This document shows positions 32,401 to 40,666 of a DNA stretch of 64,000 nucleotides, one piece after another. The position numbers were made by a program, and so were the translations under genes. A model generated the notes under the pieces. It worked only from the letters and a program-made list of their open reading frames with translations, was not told where the DNA came from and did not search any database. Source of the DNA: Luteococcus japonicus (GTDB taxonomy: Bacteria > Actinomycetota > Actinomycetes > Propionibacteriales > Propionibacteriaceae); contig NZ_RKHG01000001.1 of assembly GCF_003752415.1 (NCBI RefSeq), positions 2,790,001 through 2,854,000 of the forward strand. Direction: 5' to 3'. Each line of letters opens with the position of its first letter. Position 1 is the stretch's first letter.

Positions 32401-33137
32401 GTCTGGTCCCCGAAGACCTGCGGGCTCGCGACGGGAAGATCGGCATACCAGTCGTAGAAGGAGGTCATGGCGCCACCCAGCAGGTGGGTGAAGCGGGTGC
32501 CGATGGCGTGGCTGACCTGGCTCATCGCCGGGATCGGGCTGAAGGAGACCAGGCGGTCCGGGCCGTAGTTCTTGATGGTGTTGACATAGCTGGCGGCCGA
32601 GATCTCCAGGGCCTCTTCCCAACCGACACGCACCAAGCCGCCCTTGCCGCGACCGCTCTGGTAGCGGGCGCGCTTGGCGGGGTCGGTGGACACGTCACGG
32701 AAGGCCTCGACGGGGTCACCGAGCCGGGCCTTGGACTCGCGGTACATCTCCAGCAGCGAGGCGCGGATGTAGGGATAGCGCACACGGGTGGGGGAGTAGG
32801 TGTACCAACTGAAGGCCGCGCCGCGGGGACAGCCGCGAGGCTCGTACTCCGGGCGGTCGGCGCCAGTGGTCGGGTAGTCCGTCTGCTGGGACTCCCAGGT
32901 GATGATCCCGTCCTTGACGTAGACCTTCCACGAGCAGGAGCCGGTGCAGTTCACGCCATGGGTGGAGCGAACCACTTTGTCGTGGCTCCAGCGGTCTCGG
33001 TAGAAGACATCGCCCTGGCGGCCACCCTCGTGGAAGACCGCGCGGCCGTCGTCGGTCTCGTCCCACTTGGTGAAGAAGCGGCCGAACTTCAGCAGGGCAT
33101 TCGAGGCTGCTCCGTCGGTGCGCGCAGTGTCTGTCAT
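29427..33137 (-). CDS. narG: Respiratory nitrate reductase alpha subunit NarG
   Basis: The 1236-residue catalytic subunit reduces nitrate to nitrite at a molybdenum bis-MGD centre. The FS0 cluster ligands are His60, Cys64, Cys68 and Cys103 (STHGVNCTGSCSW ... RGCPRG). The Mo ligand Asp is in SFYDWYADLP (about Asp229), and QTDVPESGDWWDSTYLMMWGSNVP follows. There is no Tat signal, so the active site is cytoplasmic. No Shine-Dalgarno precedes the ATG at 33137. The 150-base gap to divergent mobA should hold the nar promoter, but I could not pick out a convincing FNR or NarL site. Confidence 0.97.
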   Translation of the reverse strand: MTDTARTDGAASNALLKFGRFFTKWDETDDGRAVFHEGGRQGDVFYRDRWSHDKVVRSTHGVNCTGSCSWKVYVKDGIITWESQQTDYPTTGADRPEYEPRGCPRGAAFSWYTYSPTRVRYPYIRASLLEMYRESKARLGDPVEAFRDVSTDPAKRARYQSGRGKGGLVRVGWEEALEISAASYVNTIKNYGPDRLVSFSPIPAMSQVSHAIGTRFTHLLGGAMTSFYDWYADLPVASPQVFGDQTDVPESGDWWDSTYLMMWGSNVPLTRTPDAHWMAEVRYRGTKVITVAPDYADNVKFADEWMPAQAGTDAALAMSMGHVILKENFVDRQVPFFTDYVKKYTDLSMLVRLEEHPEGHGLTASKFLVASDLPEHASQSDAAFKTVMWDAASGRPVVPKGSMGFRHNAEDEGKWNLNLDGIDPALSVKDVEGAQGVEIALPCFEDPRGAGSIIRRGVPAIEIEGQRYCTVLDLMLAQYGVGREGLPGQWATGYDDVSTPYTPAWQAEITSVPADQCIRIAREFAKNSEESEGRTMIIIGAGICHWYHADATYRAIMSLLMLTGCIGRNGGGWAHYVGQEKCRPMTGWFNMANALDWSRPPRTMIGTGYWYMHTDQWRTDGFSADAITSPLSTGHLDGLHAADAMATANRLGWMPFYPQFNRNPLDLADEAQAAVDRGEAATVQEWVARELKEGRLKSAIEDVDAPENWPRNLILWRSNLFGSSAKGEEYFLKHLLGTHNNVMENGHGAEHRPKDIVWHDEAPKGKLDLLITSDFRMTSSTLLSDIVFPAATWYEKYDISSTDMHPYVHAFTPAIDPPWEARSDFETFKALSAVIGRMAKGRLDTRKDLVAVPMQHDTPGELAQPGGHVPDWKGTDLPAVPGKNLPNLMIVERDYTAIVDKLTSVGPLADRLGFTTKNVTFDVSHAVDRLAQLHGVFDSGPAEGRPAIDTDARMAEAILTFSGTTNGELATQGFRTLEKRTGVKLADLSEGSEEKIVTFAQTQQAPQPVITSPEWSGSETGGRRYAAFTINTERMKPWHTLSGRMHFFLDHDWMIDAGEQLPIYRPPLDMGRMYGEPDVGARGERSITLRYLTVHNKWSIHSEYQDNLFMLSLGRGGPQAWLSVEDAKAIDVKDNEWVECTNANGVFVARAVVTHKLPVGIAYVQHAQERTIDVPKSEATGRRGGIHNSVTRILLKPTHLIGGYAHQAYAFNYIGPTGVNRDIISTIRKRSQEVQY

Positions 33138-33287
33138 GGGGGCATCAAATCATGACTTCAGCGACGTTGTGTAGTTGAACCGGAGGATTTCGGATAAATC
33201 GATATCTGCGAGATCTCCATTGCGTAATTCCTAGTGAGGGACACATTGCTCAAGACTTCAATCAATCCGGTGGGGTAGGTTTGCCGC

Positions 33288-33860
33288 ATGACAGGACACG
33301 CGGCACTCGTGATCGCGGGAGGCCTGTCCCGGCGGATGGGTGCTGACAAGGCCACCCTCCTGCTGGACGGCCGTCCGTTGCTGTGGCACGCCGTGCGCGC
33401 CTGCGCCGGAAGTCACGCGGTCGTCGTCGTGGGCCCCGCTCGCTTCGCTGCCTTGGTGGAGGGCTTCGACGCCCATTTCGCCCGGGAGGACCCTCCCGGT
33501 GGTGGACCGGCCGCCGGGATCGCGGCCGGCGTCGCCGCACTGGGGGAGGACACCGAGACCGTGCAGCTCCTGCCCTGCGACCTGGTGGATCCCGCGGGAC
33601 TGGTGCGCCGGCTCGACGAGACGGCCTGGAGCGAGGCGCAGGCGCTGGTTCCCGTCGACGAGCAGGGCTGGCCGCAGTTCCTGTACGGCCGCTACCGGCT
33701 GGCCGCGCTGCGCGACGCGGTTGCCGGCCCGGTGCGTGATGTCTCCGTGCGACGCCTGCTGCGCGACCTCCCTCGACGTGAGGTAGAGGTGCCCACCGGC
33801 CTGCTGCGCGACGTCGACGACCCTGGTCAGGCGGCCGAGGCCGGGATCACTCTGCCTTGA
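33288..33860 (+). CDS. mobA: Molybdenum cofactor guanylyltransferase-like protein MobA
   Basis: The 190-residue nucleotidyltransferase has the N-terminal signature LVIAGGLSRRMGADKATLLLDGRPLL (GGxSxRMGxDK), DPPGGGPAAGI, and LLPCDLVDP in place of the usual PCDxP. It is expected to add GMP to Mo-molybdopterin to make the MGD required by NarG. TAGGTT sits 6 bases before the ATG, suggesting a leaderless message. Divergent from narG. Confidence 0.88.
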   Translation: MTGHAALVIAGGLSRRMGADKATLLLDGRPLLWHAVRACAGSHAVVVVGPARFAALVEGFDAHFAREDPPGGGPAAGIAAGVAALGEDTETVQLLPCDLVDPAGLVRRLDETAWSEAQALVPVDEQGWPQFLYGRYRLAALRDAVAGPVRDVSVRRLLRDLPRREVEVPTGLLRDVDDPGQAAEAGITLP

Positions 33861-33913
33861 CCGCGGTGGACAACCCATCCAAGGGGGTGGGGACTGCCCT
33901 ACGCTCTGCGCCC

Positions 33914-35131
33914 ATGAGTGCCCCCCAACGCCGGAAACTCGGCCTCCTGCCCAAGATCCTCGTCGCCATCGTGCTCGGCATCGTCTTCGGCCAGTTCACC
34001 CCGAACTCGATCGTGCGTGCCTTCGTCACCTTCAACGGCCTGTTCGGCAACTACCTGGGCTTCGTGATCCCGCTGATCATCCTGGGCCTGATTGCCCCGG
34101 CCATCAGCGAGTTGGGGGCGGGTGCCGGCAAGTGGCTGGCGGTCACGGCCTCCATCGCCTACGGCTCCACGCTGTTCGCGGGCTTCCTGGGCTTCGGGGT
34201 CTCCATGGCGCTCCTGCCACGCATCCTGCGGGGCAAGAAGGTCATCAACCTGACCAATCCCGAGGACTCGCTGCTGGCTCCCTACTTCAAGGTGGAGATG
34301 CCGCCCGTGATGGGCGTGATGAGCGCCCTGGTTCTCGCCTTCGTGGTGGGCGTCGCGCTCACGGCCATCAAGGGTGACGTGATTCGTCACGGCCTGGTGG
34401 AGTTCCGCGAGATCGTCGAGATGGTCATCGTGAAGACGATCATCCCGCTGCTGCCCCTGTACATCTTCGGTATCTTCCTCAACATGACCGCCGCCGGCGA
34501 GGTGTGGCGCGTCATCACCACATTCATCGGCGTCATCGCCATGGTCTTTGCGCTGACCGTGATCCTGCTGCTGATCCAGTACGCGGTGGCCGGTGTCATC
34601 GCACACCGCAACCCGCTGGTGATGCTCAAGACGATGCTGCCCGCCTATGCCACCGCGCTGGGCACCTCGTCGTCGGCCGCGACCATCCCCGTCACGCTGC
34701 GCCAGGCCATCAAGTCCGGTGTCTCCGAGCCCGTTGCCTCCTTCGTCATCCCGCTGTGCGCCACCATCCACCTGGCCGGCTCCACGATCAAGATCACCTG
34801 CTTCAGCCTCGCCGTGATGATCCTCTACGGGATGCCGATCAAGACCAGCGTGATCGTCGGCTTCATCATGCTGCTGGGCATCATGATGGTGGCCGCGCCC
34901 GGCGTTCCCGGCGGTGCCATCATGACCGCCACCGCGCTGCTCACCAGCCAGCTGGGCTTCAACGAGGCACAGGTGGGTCTGATGATCGCCACCTACATCG
35001 CCATCGACTCCTTCGGCACCGCGACGAATGTCACCGGCGACGCCGCGATCGCCCACGTCGTCGACACTCTGTCGGGCAACCGCAGGCGCGGCAACGAGGG
35101 CGACACCACCCTGTTGGCCGAGGTCAACTGA
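33914..35131 (+). CDS. Dicarboxylate/amino acid:cation symporter (DAACS family)
   Basis: The product is about 405 residues with eight predicted helices and two re-entrant loops, as in GltPh. The serine-rich HP1 loop is ALGTSSSAATIPVTL, and the substrate/cation motif near the C-terminus is GTATNVTGDAAIAHVVD. It imports glutamate, aspartate or C4-dicarboxylates with Na+ or H+; the substrate cannot be chosen from sequence. I prefer ATG 33914, which has TACGCT 8 bases upstream (leaderless), over an in-frame TTG at 33857. The end is hydrophilic (GNRRRGNEGDTT). Confidence 0.88.
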   Translation: MSAPQRRKLGLLPKILVAIVLGIVFGQFTPNSIVRAFVTFNGLFGNYLGFVIPLIILGLIAPAISELGAGAGKWLAVTASIAYGSTLFAGFLGFGVSMALLPRILRGKKVINLTNPEDSLLAPYFKVEMPPVMGVMSALVLAFVVGVALTAIKGDVIRHGLVEFREIVEMVIVKTIIPLLPLYIFGIFLNMTAAGEVWRVITTFIGVIAMVFALTVILLLIQYAVAGVIAHRNPLVMLKTMLPAYATALGTSSSAATIPVTLRQAIKSGVSEPVASFVIPLCATIHLAGSTIKITCFSLAVMILYGMPIKTSVIVGFIMLLGIMMVAAPGVPGGAIMTATALLTSQLGFNEAQVGLMIATYIAIDSFGTATNVTGDAAIAHVVDTLSGNRRRGNEGDTTLLAEVN

Positions 35132-35211
35132 CCACTCGTCGTGACGAGCCGCGTGAGCGCGTCGTGCACCGCCGATGGTGCCCGACGCGCTCACCTGTTC
35201 TGGGGAGTGGC

Positions 35212-36417
35212 ATGGTGGGGAACACGATGAACACCGATGCAGCCAGCGCCCACGAGGTCCTGGACTTCCTGCGCGCCCGGCAGGTGCGACGCCGATGGGA
35301 TGCCACCGACTGGTACATGGCGCTCTTCGGGCCGCTGATGCTGGGAGCGGCGCTGTGGACCTCGCTCGCCGGGGTGCGCCTGCCGATCCTGTCAGTGTCG
35401 TGGGGGGCCGTCTGGGTCCTTGGCCTCGGACTGCTGGCGCTGGGCGTCGCGCGTTGGAACGGCCCGCTGGCGGCAAGCGCAGCCACGACGTTCTGGCTGT
35501 TGCAGGCCCCGCTGGACCGTGACGAAATCTTCACCGGTTCGCGACGTCGGGCGCTGGGTTGGGGCGCTGGGTCCGCTGTGCTGGGCGGAGTCATGCTGGG
35601 CCTGGCGACGATGTCCTGGCCGGTGGGAGTACTCGCCGGGTTCGTGATGGTGGCGGCGGTGATCGTGGCGCTGCGCCGCCAGGAACTGCTGGTTCGCCCG
35701 CTGCGACGTGCGCAGTCCCGCCGAGACCTGGTTCGTGGCACCCTCACCAGCGGCGACAGCGGGCTGGCCGTCGACCTGTTGGTGCGCCACCGTCTCGACG
35801 GGACCACACCCACTCGTCGCCTGCGCCCGAGCGGCGCCGGGCTCACGAGCCTGCTGACCTTGGAGTCCCGACGGATGCGCTCCCGGCTGCGGCTGTGGCC
35901 GGCGTGGGCTGCGGTGCTGCTGGCCGGGCTGGCGACGCTCGCTGTCTCCGGGGTGCATGTGGCGGTGCTGGGGGTGGCCTGTTTCGCACTCTGGCTGTCC
36001 AGTCTGGGAAGTGTGAGGATGCTCGCCTCGGCGCCCGGGTTGGCGCGGCTGTTCCCGCAGCGCGGCTGGCGGCTCCGGCTGGCGCTGGTGACGCCACACC
36101 TCCTGATGGCACTTCTCCTTGGAGGGCTGCTGGCGGTGGGTGTGCTCGTCGTGTCGGGCGCGCGGGTGTCTGCGCTGGCGCCCCTGGCCGTGGTCCTGGT
36201 GGCGCTGGCCGCGGCGATCCGATGGACCTCGATCCAGACGCCGGACCACTCCACCGGGATCGTGATGACCGAGTCCGGCCCGGTCCCGCTGGGCGCCATG
36301 CTGACGGCCGCGCGCGGGGCAGACCTGCTGGTGATCGGACTGGCCGTCGTCGCCTCGTTGCCGCCCGTCGTCGGGCTGTGCGCGGCCATGGGCGGCTTGG
36401 CATGGAGCGCCGCCTAG
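35212..36417 (+). CDS. Multi-pass membrane protein of unknown function
   Basis: About 401 residues with roughly eight to ten hydrophobic segments, such as WYMALFGPLMLGAALWTSLAG, SWGAVWVLGLGLLALGVARW, VGVLAGFVMVAAVIVAL, WAAVLLAGLATLAVSGVHVAVLG, LLMALLLGGLLAVGVLVVSGARV and a final LLVIGLAVVASLPPVVGLCAAMG. A cytoplasmic Arg-rich loop (RRQELLVRPLRRAQSRRDLVR) and RRLRPSGAGLTSLLTLESRRMRSRLRLW lie between. The layout resembles exporter-type ABC permeases of actinobacteria but no ATPase is adjacent, and I do not recognise the family. Starts at 35212 (GGGGAG upstream) or 35227 are possible. Confidence 0.65.
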   Translation: MVGNTMNTDAASAHEVLDFLRARQVRRRWDATDWYMALFGPLMLGAALWTSLAGVRLPILSVSWGAVWVLGLGLLALGVARWNGPLAASAATTFWLLQAPLDRDEIFTGSRRRALGWGAGSAVLGGVMLGLATMSWPVGVLAGFVMVAAVIVALRRQELLVRPLRRAQSRRDLVRGTLTSGDSGLAVDLLVRHRLDGTTPTRRLRPSGAGLTSLLTLESRRMRSRLRLWPAWAAVLLAGLATLAVSGVHVAVLGVACFALWLSSLGSVRMLASAPGLARLFPQRGWRLRLALVTPHLLMALLLGGLLAVGVLVVSGARVSALAPLAVVLVALAAAIRWTSIQTPDHSTGIVMTESGPVPLGAMLTAARGADLLVIGLAVVASLPPVVGLCAAMGGLAWSAA

Positions 36418-36433
36418 GGCTGAGCCAAAAAGT

Positions 36434-36471
36434 GTGGATGGTAGCCAACAAGCTCGGTGGCTACCATCCAC
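36434..36471. terminator. Bidirectional terminator
   Basis: A perfect 14-bp stem, GTGGATGGTAGCCA (36434-36447) with TGGCTACCATCCAC (36458-36471), flanked by AAAAA on the left and TTTT on the right. It serves the convergent membrane-protein and GH3 genes. Confidence 0.85.
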
Positions 36472-36505
36472 GGTTTTCCCTCGAGAGGCTCGGGGATTGG
36501 GAGCG

Positions 36506-38896
36506 TCAGCGCTTCTTGATCACGCCCTTCCAGTTCAGGCCGTAGCCGAAGGTATAGACGTGACCCTGTGAATCCCGGTAGGGGGTCATGTCCTCACCGA
36601 CGTCCTCCAGCTGCGCCTCCACGGCGTCCATGTTCTTCGGGCTGGCGATCGGCAGACGGCCGGACGGGTTGTGCTGGCCCAGTGCCGTCTCGATCAGCGC
36701 CCGGTCGTTGACCGAGTAGCCCACCAGGATGGCGTCGGCCTTCTTCTCGAATTCCGCCGGGATGAAGCTGGTCTTGGCCTTGACTGCCACCACCAGCGGA
36801 ATCTGGCGGCCCGTGCGCTTCTCGACCTTCTTGATCGCCTTGGCCGCATTGGTGACGGCCATCAGGTCGTACTCATTGCCGATCTTGCTGGTGGCGCCGT
36901 AGTAGGAGCGGTTCTCGCGGCTCCCGTCGGGGCGGATGTCACCGGCGATGGAGGTCTTGCGGACGTGCTTGCCGGTGGCCAGGTAGGGCTTCCACTGCAG
37001 AGACAGCGGGTAGAAGGTGCCGTCGGCATTCATGCCGGCACCGGTGAAGTTGTCACCATTGTCCGGGGAACGCATTCCGGCCAACACGATGTCCGCCTTG
37101 GAGATGTCGGGCTGGCGGTAGTCCACCACCTTGCCCTTGTCGTCGTAGAGCGGGGTGTCGGTCAGCACCGTCTTGAAGTACTTCTTCGCCACCTCGACGT
37201 CCAGCGTGGGGCCGACGCGATCGGGGATGTTCTGGTTGAAGACACTGGGGAAGCCGTGCCCGATGGAGCTGGGGATGTAGACGGTCTTGTTCTTCCACTT
37301 CGCTAGCGGCGACTTCTTGATGGTCCTGTCCTGGTTCTTCAACATCACGATGCTGTCCAGCTGTGCCGCGATGCCGCGCTCCACCTTGTCCTGGCTGGCC
37401 ACGACGGACCTGGAGCGCGAGAGGTCCAGGTAGGGGTTCTCGAACAGGCCGGGCGCGAAGAGCATCCGCAGGATCCGTTCGCCCGACTGGCGGAAGCGGG
37501 CGTCGGCGCTGATCGGGTTCTTGCCGGCCTCGAAGTCCTTCTGCCACATGGCGTGGGCGGCCAGCACCGGCACCTTGTTGTTGTTTCCGCCGAACATGTC
37601 CAGACCGGCCTTCAGCACCGCGTAGTGGCGCTCCTCGACGGTGGCATCCTCCATGCCCCAGGCCATGCCGAAGCGGGAGTTCGGGTCGGTGTAACCCGTG
37701 GTCACACCCCAGTCGGTGCAGATCACGCCGTCGTATCCGGCATCACGGGCCAGGTCGATCCTGGTCTTGTCGTAGGCGGAGCCGACACGGTTTCCGGTGA
37801 GCGGCGAGCCGTCCTTGGCGATGGCGATGGAGTACGACGACATCATCGACATCGAATTGCTGGCGGCCTTGAAGGGAATCAGGTGCTCGGCCAGGTTGTC
37901 GCCGGGGTAGACGGCGTACTTGCCGGAATTGCGGTGCGCCTCGCGCCCGCCCTCGCCGGCACCGTCCCCGGGGAAGTGCTTGATCATCGTGTTGATCGAG
38001 TCCTTGCCCCAGCCGGTGGGATGGCCGTAGGAGTCGTAGGTGTTCTGTGAGCCGTCCACATAGGCCTTGGCCATCACCGAGGCCAGCTGGGCATTCTCAC
38101 CGAAGGTGCCGTCCACGCGCAGCCACCGCGGTTCGGTGGCCAGGTCGATCTGCGGGCCCAGGGCGGTGGTGATGCCCATCGCCCGGTACTCGGCCGAGGA
38201 GGTCCTGGCGAAGTCCAGCATGGTCTTGCGGCTGAAGGTGGCGGCCAGACCGATGTTGCTGGGCCAACGCGAGATGTCGTCGCCCGCCGCGTTGTAGGCG
38301 GAGTCATTGGCGGCCGTCGAGCGCGGGTCGGAGGAGAAGTTCACCGGGATGTAGGGCGTGCCGGGCCTGGCCTGGCTCTCGGCGTAGGCCTGAACCTGGT
38401 TCACCCAGGTGACATTGGCGGTGACGTCATTGGGTGCGGCGTTGAGCACATTGCGCAGGTGGTCCTCGCCGAGGTACTTGCGTTGGGCATCGGTCAGGCC
38501 GGCCGCGGCATCTCGCTCATGGGAGCTGAACAGCATCAAGCCGGCGATCTGCTCCATGGACAGCTCCGGGGCCAGGGCCTTGGCGCGCTCGTCGGGGGAC
38601 TTGCGCCAGTCCTCCCAGGCGTCGAGCTTGTTGTTGGCATTCATGTCCTTGAAGGCGAGGGTGGCGCCGGGGGTCTTGACCTCCAGCAGGTGCACCGCGC
38701 CGCCCGGGACATAGCTGAGGACGGCGCCGCCGTCGGGATTGGTGACCTCGGTGTAGGTCGTCTTCCCGTCGGTGACGGTGCGGGTGGTGAAACTGGCATC
38801 GGCCGCACTCGACGGCGCGATGGTTCCACTGCCCATCACGAGACAGGTCGCCGTGGCAAGACCCAGGGCGACGCGGGTTGGGGATACTCGGGGCAT
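36506..38896 (-). CDS. Secreted glycoside hydrolase family 3 protein
   Basis: The 796-residue protein has a signal peptide (residues 1-31, ending SSAADA), a GH3 N-terminal barrel (KHFPGDGAGEGGREAHRNSG; MSMMSSYSIAI), the nucleophile region GYDGVICTDWGV (Asp near residue 392) and a GH3 C-terminal domain (LVGYSVNDRALIETALGQHNPSGRLPIA). GH3 enzymes are beta-glucosidases, xylosidases or N-acetylhexosaminidases; the substrate is not clear. GAGGAG precedes the ATG at 38896. It is divergent from the MATE gene, sharing two palindromes. No LPXTG is seen, so it is probably released. Confidence 0.9.
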   Translation of the reverse strand: MPRVSPTRVALGLATATCLVMGSGTIAPSSAADASFTTRTVTDGKTTYTEVTNPDGGAVLSYVPGGAVHLLEVKTPGATLAFKDMNANNKLDAWEDWRKSPDERAKALAPELSMEQIAGLMLFSSHERDAAAGLTDAQRKYLGEDHLRNVLNAAPNDVTANVTWVNQVQAYAESQARPGTPYIPVNFSSDPRSTAANDSAYNAAGDDISRWPSNIGLAATFSRKTMLDFARTSSAEYRAMGITTALGPQIDLATEPRWLRVDGTFGENAQLASVMAKAYVDGSQNTYDSYGHPTGWGKDSINTMIKHFPGDGAGEGGREAHRNSGKYAVYPGDNLAEHLIPFKAASNSMSMMSSYSIAIAKDGSPLTGNRVGSAYDKTRIDLARDAGYDGVICTDWGVTTGYTDPNSRFGMAWGMEDATVEERHYAVLKAGLDMFGGNNNKVPVLAAHAMWQKDFEAGKNPISADARFRQSGERILRMLFAPGLFENPYLDLSRSRSVVASQDKVERGIAAQLDSIVMLKNQDRTIKKSPLAKWKNKTVYIPSSIGHGFPSVFNQNIPDRVGPTLDVEVAKKYFKTVLTDTPLYDDKGKVVDYRQPDISKADIVLAGMRSPDNGDNFTGAGMNADGTFYPLSLQWKPYLATGKHVRKTSIAGDIRPDGSRENRSYYGATSKIGNEYDLMAVTNAAKAIKKVEKRTGRQIPLVVAVKAKTSFIPAEFEKKADAILVGYSVNDRALIETALGQHNPSGRLPIASPKNMDAVEAQLEDVGEDMTPYRDSQGHVYTFGYGLNWKGVIKKR

Positions 38897-39019
38897 GGCT
38901 GCTCCTCGGGGACTGGCCGGGGGACGCTCCGTTGCATCCACAGGGGCCGGCCGGTCAGTGGGGTGACACCAGCGTTCCATCAACAAATCCTGTGATGCAA
39001 GGGATCCGACGAAATTACC

Positions 39020-39108
39020 TACCAATTGGTAATGGATGGTGGTGTGGATGTCGTGGTCCAGCTGAGGGCCAGCTGGGTCCGGTGCGGGATCCTGACTACC
39101 GATCGGTA
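39020..39108. promoter_or_regulatory. Paired palindromic operators between GH3 and MATE genes
   Basis: TACCAATTGGTA (39020-39031) and TACCGATCGGTA (39097-39108) are perfect 12-bp palindromes sharing the half-site TACC, centred 77 bases apart. The second overlaps a TAAAGT -10-like hexamer of the MATE gene. This is the look of a TetR-family operator pair; no TetR gene is in the window. Confidence 0.6.
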
Positions 39109-39147
39109 AAGTTGGTCGGCCGACACACAGACCCTCGGAAGGCGGCA

Positions 39148-40533
39148 ATGGCCAAGAACCTCACCACCGGATCACCCCTCAAGCTGATCGTCCTCTTCAC
39201 CCTGCCACTGCTGGTGGGAAACGTCTTCCAGCAGGCCTATGCGGTGGCGGACACCATCGTGGTGGGGCGGATGATCGGCGTGCAGGCACTGGCCGCGGTC
39301 GGCGCCTCCGCAAGCTTGCAGTTCCTGCTCTTCGGCTTCGCGATGGGCTGCTCCGCGGGCCTGGCGATCCCCGTCTCCCGTTTCTACGGCGCCGGTGACC
39401 TGGCCGGGATGCGTCGCGCGGTCGCCATGGGGGCACTGGTCAGTGCCAGCGTCGCCGTCTTCATCACCGTCGTGGGCGTGCTCGGAGCGCCGCTGCTGCT
39501 GCACCTGCTGGGGACCCCGGCGGAACTGGTGCCCTCTGCCACCGTCTTCCTGCGCGTCTTCTTCGCCGGCTCCATTGCCACCACCGCCTTCAACTACCTC
39601 AGCTCCGTGATCCGTGCGCTGGGCGACAGCACCACGCCGCTGCTCTTCCTGGTGCTGGCCAGCGTGCTCAATGTCGCCTTGGTGGTGCTCTTCGTCGGCC
39701 CGATGGACACGGGCGTCGGTGGCGCCGCCCTCGCGACGGTCCTTGCCCAGCTGATGTCCGCACTGCTCTGCCTGGTGCTGGTCTGGCGGCGGATGCCCGA
39801 ACTGCACGTGCGCCGCTCGGACTTCGTCCTGGACGTGCGGCAGCTGCGCGAGTCCGCCCGACTGGGCTTCACCCTGGGCTTCCAGATGTCGATCATCGCG
39901 ATGGGTGCCGCGCTGCTGCAGTTCGGCATCAACGGGCTGGGTTCCACGGCCGTGGCCGCCTTCACCACCGCCATGCGGGTGGACCAGATGGCCGTCATCC
40001 CGCTGGCCAGCGTCGGCGTCGCCATGGCCACCTTCGTCGCCCAGAATGCCGGGGCGGGGCAGTGGGACCGCATCCTGGTCGGGGTGCGCAAGGCCATGAT
40101 GATGGCGATCGGCATGTCCATACTGCTGGGGCTGCTGATCTTCCTGTTCGGCACCCAGCTGGTGGAGGTCTTCGTCGGCCCCGGCGAGCCCGAAGTGGTC
40201 TCCATGGCCCACCAGTACCTGGTGGTGAACTCCGCCCTGTACGCCGTGCTCGCGGTGCTGTTCATCTGCCGCCACACCATCCAGGGGCTGGGCTCCACGC
40301 TGGCCCCGACCTTGGCGGGCGTGCTGGAGCTCGTGGCCCGCGGCATCGTCGGCATCTTCCTGGTCAAGCACCTGGGCTTCCTCGGCGTCATCATCGCCGC
40401 CCCTGCCGCCTGGGTGCTGGCGCTGGTGCCGCTGGTGATCGCCTGGCGGGGACACCGCCGGGTGCTCCAGGGGCGGGTGTTGCAGAGCAGTAAGCCCACC
40501 CCCGTCGTCCCCGACGTGGTGCCCGTCGCCTGA
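39148..40533 (+). CDS. MATE-family multidrug/metabolite exporter
   Basis: A 461-residue protein with 12 membrane helices in two homologous halves. Hallmarks are PLLVGNVFQQAYAVADTIVVGRMIGVQALAAVGASASLQFL in the first helix pair and LGFTLGFQMSIIAMGAALLQFGINGLGSTAVAAFTTAMRVDQ in the second half. It exports cationic compounds using Na+ or H+ gradients. GGAAGG precedes ATG 39148, and longer in-frame upstream sequence has no ribosome site. The operator at 39097 overlaps its promoter, suggesting inducible control together with the GH3 gene. Confidence 0.88.
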   Translation: MAKNLTTGSPLKLIVLFTLPLLVGNVFQQAYAVADTIVVGRMIGVQALAAVGASASLQFLLFGFAMGCSAGLAIPVSRFYGAGDLAGMRRAVAMGALVSASVAVFITVVGVLGAPLLLHLLGTPAELVPSATVFLRVFFAGSIATTAFNYLSSVIRALGDSTTPLLFLVLASVLNVALVVLFVGPMDTGVGGAALATVLAQLMSALLCLVLVWRRMPELHVRRSDFVLDVRQLRESARLGFTLGFQMSIIAMGAALLQFGINGLGSTAVAAFTTAMRVDQMAVIPLASVGVAMATFVAQNAGAGQWDRILVGVRKAMMMAIGMSILLGLLIFLFGTQLVEVFVGPGEPEVVSMAHQYLVVNSALYAVLAVLFICRHTIQGLGSTLAPTLAGVLELVARGIVGIFLVKHLGFLGVIIAAPAAWVLALVPLVIAWRGHRRVLQGRVLQSSKPTPVVPDVVPVA

Positions 40534-40557
40534 GCGAGGCCGGGACGTCAGGACCGC

Positions 40558-40611
40558 TCAGCCGCAGGTGACACCCGTCGCGTGCACCGGGCAGTAGCCG
40601 TGGGGGACCCT
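40558..40611 (-). pseudogene. msrA: Stranded 3' end of msrA, left attachment site (attL) of the integrated element
   Basis: Read on the minus strand, these 54 bases encode RVPHGYCPVHATGVTCG followed by a stop at 40558, the C-terminus of a peptide-methionine sulfoxide reductase A with both recycling cysteines. No msrA body is attached. The body of an msrA gene on the same strand lies 23 kb away at 63403-63951 and has a different last 13 codons. The simplest reading is that the element integrated here and split the original msrA 3' end off. Confidence 0.8.
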
Positions 40612-40666
40612 GAATAGTCATGGAACTGCTGGTGGTTGAGCGCTTCCCATGGGCCAGACTTAGACC

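Noticed and set aside
29520-33155. Long plus-strand open frame (about 1210 codons) opposite narG
   Set aside because: Antisense shadow of narG with no protein-like pattern.
33139-33287. FNR site (TTGAT-N4-ATCAA) before narG
   Set aside because: The nearest candidate (TTGATTGAAGTCTTGAG) lacks the second half-site; I could not support it.
36434-36471. Hairpin considered as an attachment site or IS end
   Set aside because: A-run and T-run flanks and its place between convergent genes fit a bidirectional terminator.
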